A stretch of DNA of 64,000 bases, taken from NCBI GenBank assembly GCA_023249405.1, contig JAHFCR010000005.1:1-64000 (forward strand). The letters are read 5' to 3'. The notes beneath the pieces were generated by a model. It searched no databases, was not told the origin of the DNA, and was given only the letters and a program-made list of their open reading frames with translations. Below are positions 60,525 through 64,000 of the stretch, piece after piece. The translations under genes were made by a program, and so were the position numbers. This DNA comes from Peptococcaceae bacterium (lineage in GTDB: Bacteria > Bacillota > DSM-12270 > Thermacetogeniales > Thermacetogeniaceae). Numbering within the stretch: position 1 is the first letter of the stretch; each line of letters opens with the position of its first letter.

Positions 60525-61503
60525 CAGAGAGATCACGGCCAGGGCCAGAAAAAAGAGACTGGAGCGAGCCGAACTGCTCAGCCGGGTTCGGATCTGGGCC
60601 GGGCGCCTGGTGATCCTTGTTCTGGTCCTGGTAGTTCTAGCCTGGCTTGGCAAGCAGGCCTACGTCTTTTGTGTGGCCCAGGCGATTAGGACAGAAAGCG
60701 CCCAACTGTCAGTGCTGGACTCCGGTTATAGCGGAGAAGCCATCGTCATGCGCAATGAGAAGGTGGCCACGGCGCCGGTGGCCGGCAACGTGGAGCGGCT
60801 GGTCCCAGAAGGGGCCAGAGTGCATATCGGTACGGCTGTGGCCCGGATCACCGGTCCCGCCAGCCCCGAAAAAGATCGAGCAGCCGTGGAATTGACCAGT
60901 CCGGCGGCGGGCACCGTCAGCTATCAGCATGATGGCTGGGAAGGCATCCTCACGCCGGCCCAATACCAGCGGATGGACCTGTTCGCCCTGTTCGACGCCG
61001 TAAATAAAGGCCAGCCGGGCAACTTGCCGCAAACAGTTTCCAGGGGCGATCCAGTCTACAAGATTATCGATAATCTGGTCAACCCCGATCTTGTAATCAG
61101 GCTGGACAAGCAACCCCAGGATCTGGAGATCAAAGACTGGGTTGACCTGAACTGGAGCCAGGAAGGGCAAGGAAGGGGCCGGATCATCGGGTTGAGTTCC
61201 AAACCGGGAGCCTGGATTGTGACAGTGAAGGTCAGCCAGACCGACCAAGATTTTAACGCCGGCCGCACCCTGAGCGTTAAACTGATCAACAAGGAATACG
61301 AGGGGATCGTGCTTTCCGCCCGGGCTCTGGTAACTAAAGACAACCAACAGGGAGTTTGGACGAGGTCTCCCGTCGGATTCAAGTTCAACCGGGTTCGGGT
61401 GGTCGGAGCTGTGGGGGACAAGGTGGCTCTGCAGGGAATAGAACAGGGGCTGGACGTTGTCATCAATCCGGACCTGCTCAAAAAGATCAGCCGGGAAATT
61501 TAG
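60505..61503 (+). CDS. HlyD-family periplasmic-adaptor-like membrane protein
   Basis: The 332 residues comprise a basic head (about 1-30), a membrane span about 35-55 (RLVILVLVLVVLAWLGKQAY), then an adaptor-like outer domain with two lipoyl/barrel-sandwich halves (AIVMRNEKVATAPVAGNVER, then VELTSPAAGTVSYQHDG) and a beta-barrel part rich in VTVKV strands. This resembles HlyD/AcrA-type adaptors, but no ABC, RND or outer-membrane partner is nearby. Genes like it commonly lie before ylmE in Peptococcaceae. ATG 60505 overlaps the CopZ-like gene. Role unknown, perhaps wall-related. Confidence 0.75.
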   Translation: MKHDRDSREITARARKKRLERAELLSRVRIWAGRLVILVLVLVVLAWLGKQAYVFCVAQAIRTESAQLSVLDSGYSGEAIVMRNEKVATAPVAGNVERLVPEGARVHIGTAVARITGPASPEKDRAAVELTSPAAGTVSYQHDGWEGILTPAQYQRMDLFALFDAVNKGQPGNLPQTVSRGDPVYKIIDNLVNPDLVIRLDKQPQDLEIKDWVDLNWSQEGQGRGRIIGLSSKPGAWIVTVKVSQTDQDFNAGRTLSVKLINKEYEGIVLSARALVTKDNQQGVWTRSPVGFKFNRVRVVGAVGDKVALQGIEQGLDVVINPDLLKKISREI

Positions 61504-61558
61504 TTTCCAAAAAAGGAAAATAGACACCGTTGTCGAACGTGGAAGAAAGGAGCAGGTA

Positions 61559-62242
61559 ATGGAAGAAACTTTAGCAAAAAGGCTGGATCGCATCACCGAA
61601 CGCATCGCCGGAGCGGCGCAAAAAGGCGGGCGCCAGTTGGCAGATGTGCAGCTGGTGGCGGTGACTAAGATGGTGACGGTTGACCTGCTGGGAGAGGCCA
61701 TAACCTGCGGGCTCAAGGCCTTCGGGGAGAACCGGGTGCAGGATTGGCTCGCCAAGTACGAGGCCTGGGGGGACCGCGTGGAGTGGCACCTCATCGGGCA
61801 CTTGCAACAAAATAAGGCCCGGTACCTTACCGGCAGGATCTCTCTGATTCATTCCCTTGACAGCCAGAAGCTGGCCCAACAGCTTGATGGTTTGAGTGCT
61901 GTTCAGGGACGCCCCTGGCAGGTGCTGGTCCAGGTCAATGTATCCGGCGAGGCTACCAAGTATGGACTGAGCCCGGAGGAATTGCCGGACTTTCTGGATG
62001 CTACCCGCAGCCTGAAGGGGTTGGATATCTGCGGATTGATGACTATCGCCCCTTACGTGAAGGACCCGGAAGAGGTGCGGCCAGTGTTCCGGGGGCTGCG
62101 GTTGCTCCGGTCGGAAGTATCCCGGAGCAGGCCCTGGCTGAACCTGCGGCATCTGTCGATGGGCATGAGCAACGATTTTGAGATTGCGGTTGAGGAGGGT
62201 GCGACCCTGGTAAGAATCGGAAGCGCTCTTTTTGGATATTAA
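61559..62242 (+). CDS. ylmE: YggS-family pyridoxal-phosphate homeostasis protein
   Basis: This PLP-binding protein of alanine-racemase fold type III controls PLP and amino-acid balance and does not racemise. It has 227 residues with the PLP lysine K37 in LVAVTKMV, GENRVQDWLAKY, HLIGHLQQNKARY, ICGLMTIAPY and GMSNDFEIAVEEGATLVRIG at the end. ATG 61559 follows GAAAGGAGCAGG. sepF follows after 20 bases, the standard ylmD-ylmE-sepF order. Confidence 0.95.
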   Translation: MEETLAKRLDRITERIAGAAQKGGRQLADVQLVAVTKMVTVDLLGEAITCGLKAFGENRVQDWLAKYEAWGDRVEWHLIGHLQQNKARYLTGRISLIHSLDSQKLAQQLDGLSAVQGRPWQVLVQVNVSGEATKYGLSPEELPDFLDATRSLKGLDICGLMTIAPYVKDPEEVRPVFRGLRLLRSEVSRSRPWLNLRHLSMGMSNDFEIAVEEGATLVRIGSALFGY

Positions 62243-62262
62243 ACAAGGAAGGAGTGACCCTC

Positions 62263-62724
62263 TTGCCCGGTTGGCTGGATAAGGTCATGCATTTCATCGG
62301 CTTTTCGGATAACGATGCGGAGGAAGATGAGGATGAAACTCCTCAACTGCTCGAGAGCAGCAGTTCCCGCAAGAAAGCTCCGGTATTAAGCCTGCACTCG
62401 TCGCCTGATTTGAAGATTGTAGTGGTTTCTGCGGGGAGTTTTGAGGAATCGGAAAAATTGGCGGCTCATTTAAAAAACCGCAGGCCGGTGATCGTCAACT
62501 TTGACGGCGTTCCCAAAGAGATCGCCCAGCGGATCATCGATTTCCTGAGCGGGGCGGTTTTTGCCCTTAATGGCGGTACTTGGAAAGTGACCGCTGAAAC
62601 TTTCCTGTTCATTCCCAGCAATATTTCCGTCTACACCGAAGAGCAGCCCGGCGACCTGCGCGACCGGTTGCCTTTTAAATGGGATCAGGGAGGAATGAGG
62701 GAACGTATCCAGGAAAAGGGTTAG
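62263..62724 (+). CDS. sepF: Cell division protein SepF
   Basis: SepF tethers FtsZ to the membrane and bundles it in Gram-positives. It has 153 residues: an N-terminal amphipathic helix LPGWLDKVMHFIGF (1-14), an acidic linker (DAEEDEDETPQ), and the SepF domain about 50-140 with RRPVIVNFDGVPKEIAQRII and DFLSGAVFALNGGTWKVTAE. I chose TTG 62263 because GGAAGGAG lies 8 bases upstream; GTG 62254 is the other in-frame start. Confidence 0.93.
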   Translation: MPGWLDKVMHFIGFSDNDAEEDEDETPQLLESSSSRKKAPVLSLHSSPDLKIVVVSAGSFEESEKLAAHLKNRRPVIVNFDGVPKEIAQRIIDFLSGAVFALNGGTWKVTAETFLFIPSNISVYTEEQPGDLRDRLPFKWDQGGMRERIQEKG

Positions 62725-62854
62725 CAAATTATAAAAACCCGGTGATGCCAAGGCCGGGCAAAGTTTAGTCTATCTGTGCCGCCTCGGGCTTTGGATGCTG
62801 GACATGAACGAGGGATGTGAGCAAGCATTCTGGAATATAGGAGAATGAAATTAG

Positions 62855-62877
62855 AGCGCGGGAGGCCCGCGCTTTTT
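62855..62877 (+). terminator. Rho-independent terminator between convergent genes
   Basis: AGCGCGGG (62855-62862) pairs perfectly with CCCGCGCT (62866-62873) around AGG, followed by TTTTTA. It lies 131 bases after sepF and 38 bases from the end of the convergent methyltransferase gene. Confidence 0.8.
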
Positions 62878-62914
62878 ACCTATTTTATTCGGTGGCACGA
62901 AGATACGGCAGGCG

Positions 62915-64000
62915 TCAACTGCGAGTTTTCGCCGCCGGCACCCGCCCCCGGGCGGCTTCGTCAAAACCTATGTAAAGCTGTTTTTCTCTGGGAGTCTCGG
63001 CCGCAAGCCTCGCTCCATCCTCTTCCAGGCGCCGCATGATATTCCATCGCTCCTGAAAGGGCAGGCGACTGAAAATATTCTGGAAAATGGCCGCTCCTTT
63101 CACCATGAAAGCCAGGAAGCTTGTGTGATCCTCGGCAGAACAGATGGTTGGCACACCCCATATCTCGACCTCTTCCAGGTTCTTCTCAAACAACTCCTTC
63201 ATGAGGCCAACCGGCAAGCCGTTGTGCTCGCTGAACGGCGTCCCGAAGCGTTCGGCCATGCTGGTCAAAGGTTGAAACCATTGGGCCACCATCGGAGCGC
63301 CCCGCAGGTCAAATTCTGCCGGAGGGCACAAGGCGGCGACAAATCCCCCCGGCCTGGTAACGCGTGTCATCTCGGCGACTGCTTTCGGGGCGTCTGTGAA
63401 ATGGAGGGCGGCAACGGCAATTGTAGCGTCGAAACTACTATCGGGGAAGGGCAGGTTCTCAGCCATCCCCTGCACCGCCTCGACGTTTCTGATGCCCCGC
63501 TGGCAGCACTTGGCGGCTAATTTTTGTAGCAGGGCCGCCGCGGGGTCAAGGGCCACCACTGATCCGTCCGGCCCCACCAGGTCGCTGAGACCCAGGTCCA
63601 CCGTCACCCGGCCGGTGCCGGCGCCGACCTCCAGGACTTTCATGCCTTTCTGAAGCCCGAGGCGCTCAAGATATTCTCTTGTCCTCAGGCTGAGTTCGGG
63701 GAAAACCTTGCCGAAGATCTTATCGTAATCCGCTTCACTGAAGATTACCCACCGCTGGTTTTCCGACCGCCACTTGAGTTCCCCGGCGTCGCTCAAAATA
63801 CGGCGCAACATCGCCAGTACTGACTGACCGCGTTCAGTCAGGGTCAATACGGTCCCTTCGCCGGTGTAGGACGTCCTTATCAGTTTTATCTGCTCATAAA
63901 AATCCAGTGCGGGACTCAGGACCAGGTTCGACCATGGACGGTGGAGTTTGCCGAAAAGGAAGTCTTCTTTCTTCATCCAACCGTAATAGGCGATGGCATT
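62915..64000 (-). CDS. Class I SAM-dependent methyltransferase with N-terminal helical/winged-helix part (start beyond window)
   Basis: At least 361 residues are open to the window edge; reading back from ATG 63976 the frame continues NAIAYYGW with no stop, so the true start is probably outside. The first 100 residues look like a helical or winged-helix domain (VLSPALDFYEQIKLIRTSYT). The methyltransferase fold follows with motif I KVLEVGAGTGRVTVDL, motif II VALDPAAALLQKL, and FPDSSFDATIAVAALHF, as in UbiE/MenG-like enzymes. The last 80 residues are unusual. Substrate unknown. It converges on sepF across a terminator. Confidence 0.85.
   Translation of the reverse strand, partial: NAIAYYGWMKKEDFLFGKLHRPWSNLVLSPALDFYEQIKLIRTSYTGEGTVLTLTERGQSVLAMLRRILSDAGELKWRSENQRWVIFSEADYDKIFGKVFPELSLRTREYLERLGLQKGMKVLEVGAGTGRVTVDLGLSDLVGPDGSVVALDPAAALLQKLAAKCCQRGIRNVEAVQGMAENLPFPDSSFDATIAVAALHFTDAPKAVAEMTRVTRPGGFVAALCPPAEFDLRGAPMVAQWFQPLTSMAERFGTPFSEHNGLPVGLMKELFEKNLEEVEIWGVPTICSAEDHTSFLAFMVKGAAIFQNIFSRLPFQERWNIMRRLEEDGARLAAETPREKQLYIGFDEAARGRVPAAKTRS

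Noticed and set aside
60709-61794. 361-codon minus-strand frame
   Set aside because: Overlaps both the HlyD-like and ylmE genes in antisense; no domain and no ribosome site seen.

Overview
The window reads as the chromosome of an endospore-forming, anaerobic, diderm-free Firmicute of the class Clostridia, most like the Peptococcaceae (Desulfotomaculum/Pelotomaculum-type) lineage. The reasons are sporulation genes embedded in the cell-division cluster (spoIID, spoIIGA, sigE, sigG, spoIIR, ymxH-type), a class III (oxygen-sensitive) ribonucleotide reductase with its activase, a DNPR-type (meso-diaminopimelate) MurE, a Firmicute-type 6S RNA behind aspS, and a moderately GC-rich sequence with strong Shine-Dalgarno sites and many TTG starts. 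The genus is inferred, not proven.

Positions 1-5400 are an accessory, decaying region. It holds remnants of an NHLP-type bacteriocin exporter pair, an apparently intact HigB/HigA-type toxin-antitoxin pair with an operator-like palindrome, a truncated serine recombinase running straight into a frameshifted glycosyltransferase fragment, a PHP-domain phosphatase, and several very small spore-type or cysteine-rich genes (YjcZ-like, DUF1540) that standard gene callers may miss. A structured repeat also occurs here and recurs at about 46.9 kb and 59.2 kb.

Positions 5465-30780 are housekeeping: upp, an MFS exporter, the ruvCAB-queH-DUF2905-spoIID-queA-tgt run (recombination, queuosine tRNA modification and sporulation), a MazF-type toxin and an HD phosphohydrolase where yajC would be expected, secD-secF, a cation-efflux protein, relA-dtd-metallo-beta-lactamase-hisS-aspS, 6S RNA, a membrane-linked Clp-like protease, and a phenylacetate-CoA-ligase-type gene with a tandem ACT protein, a MetE-like protein and a DUF1858 protein.

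Positions 31490-50155 are a complete division and cell-wall (dcw) cluster, all on the plus strand and led by MraZ operator repeats: mraZ-rsmH-ftsL-pbp(spoVD/ftsI)-murE-murF-mraY-murD-ftsW-murG-murC-murB-murA-[repeat]-ftsQ-ftsA-ftsZ. It continues into spoIIGA-sigE-sigG-spoIIR, which places the pro-sigma-E protease, its substrate and its intercompartmental signal together. Next comes ymxH-type, then an nrdR-Ser/Thr kinase-nrdD-nrdG block preceded by a tandem pair of NrdR-box-like palindromes exactly 32 bp apart. The run ends with a DUF2284 protein, pgeF, a CopZ-like protein, an HlyD-like protein, ylmE and sepF, and then a convergent methyltransferase cut by the window edge.

The most unusual items are the three-copy structured repeat with compensating stem changes (one copy sits inside the dcw cluster), the NrdR-box pair in front of a kinase-containing nrd operon, the toxin at the yajC position beside a SecD with a long charged N-terminus, and two tiny genes with odd coding signals (an ATT-start DUF1540 gene and a YjcZ-like gene with an in-frame TGA).
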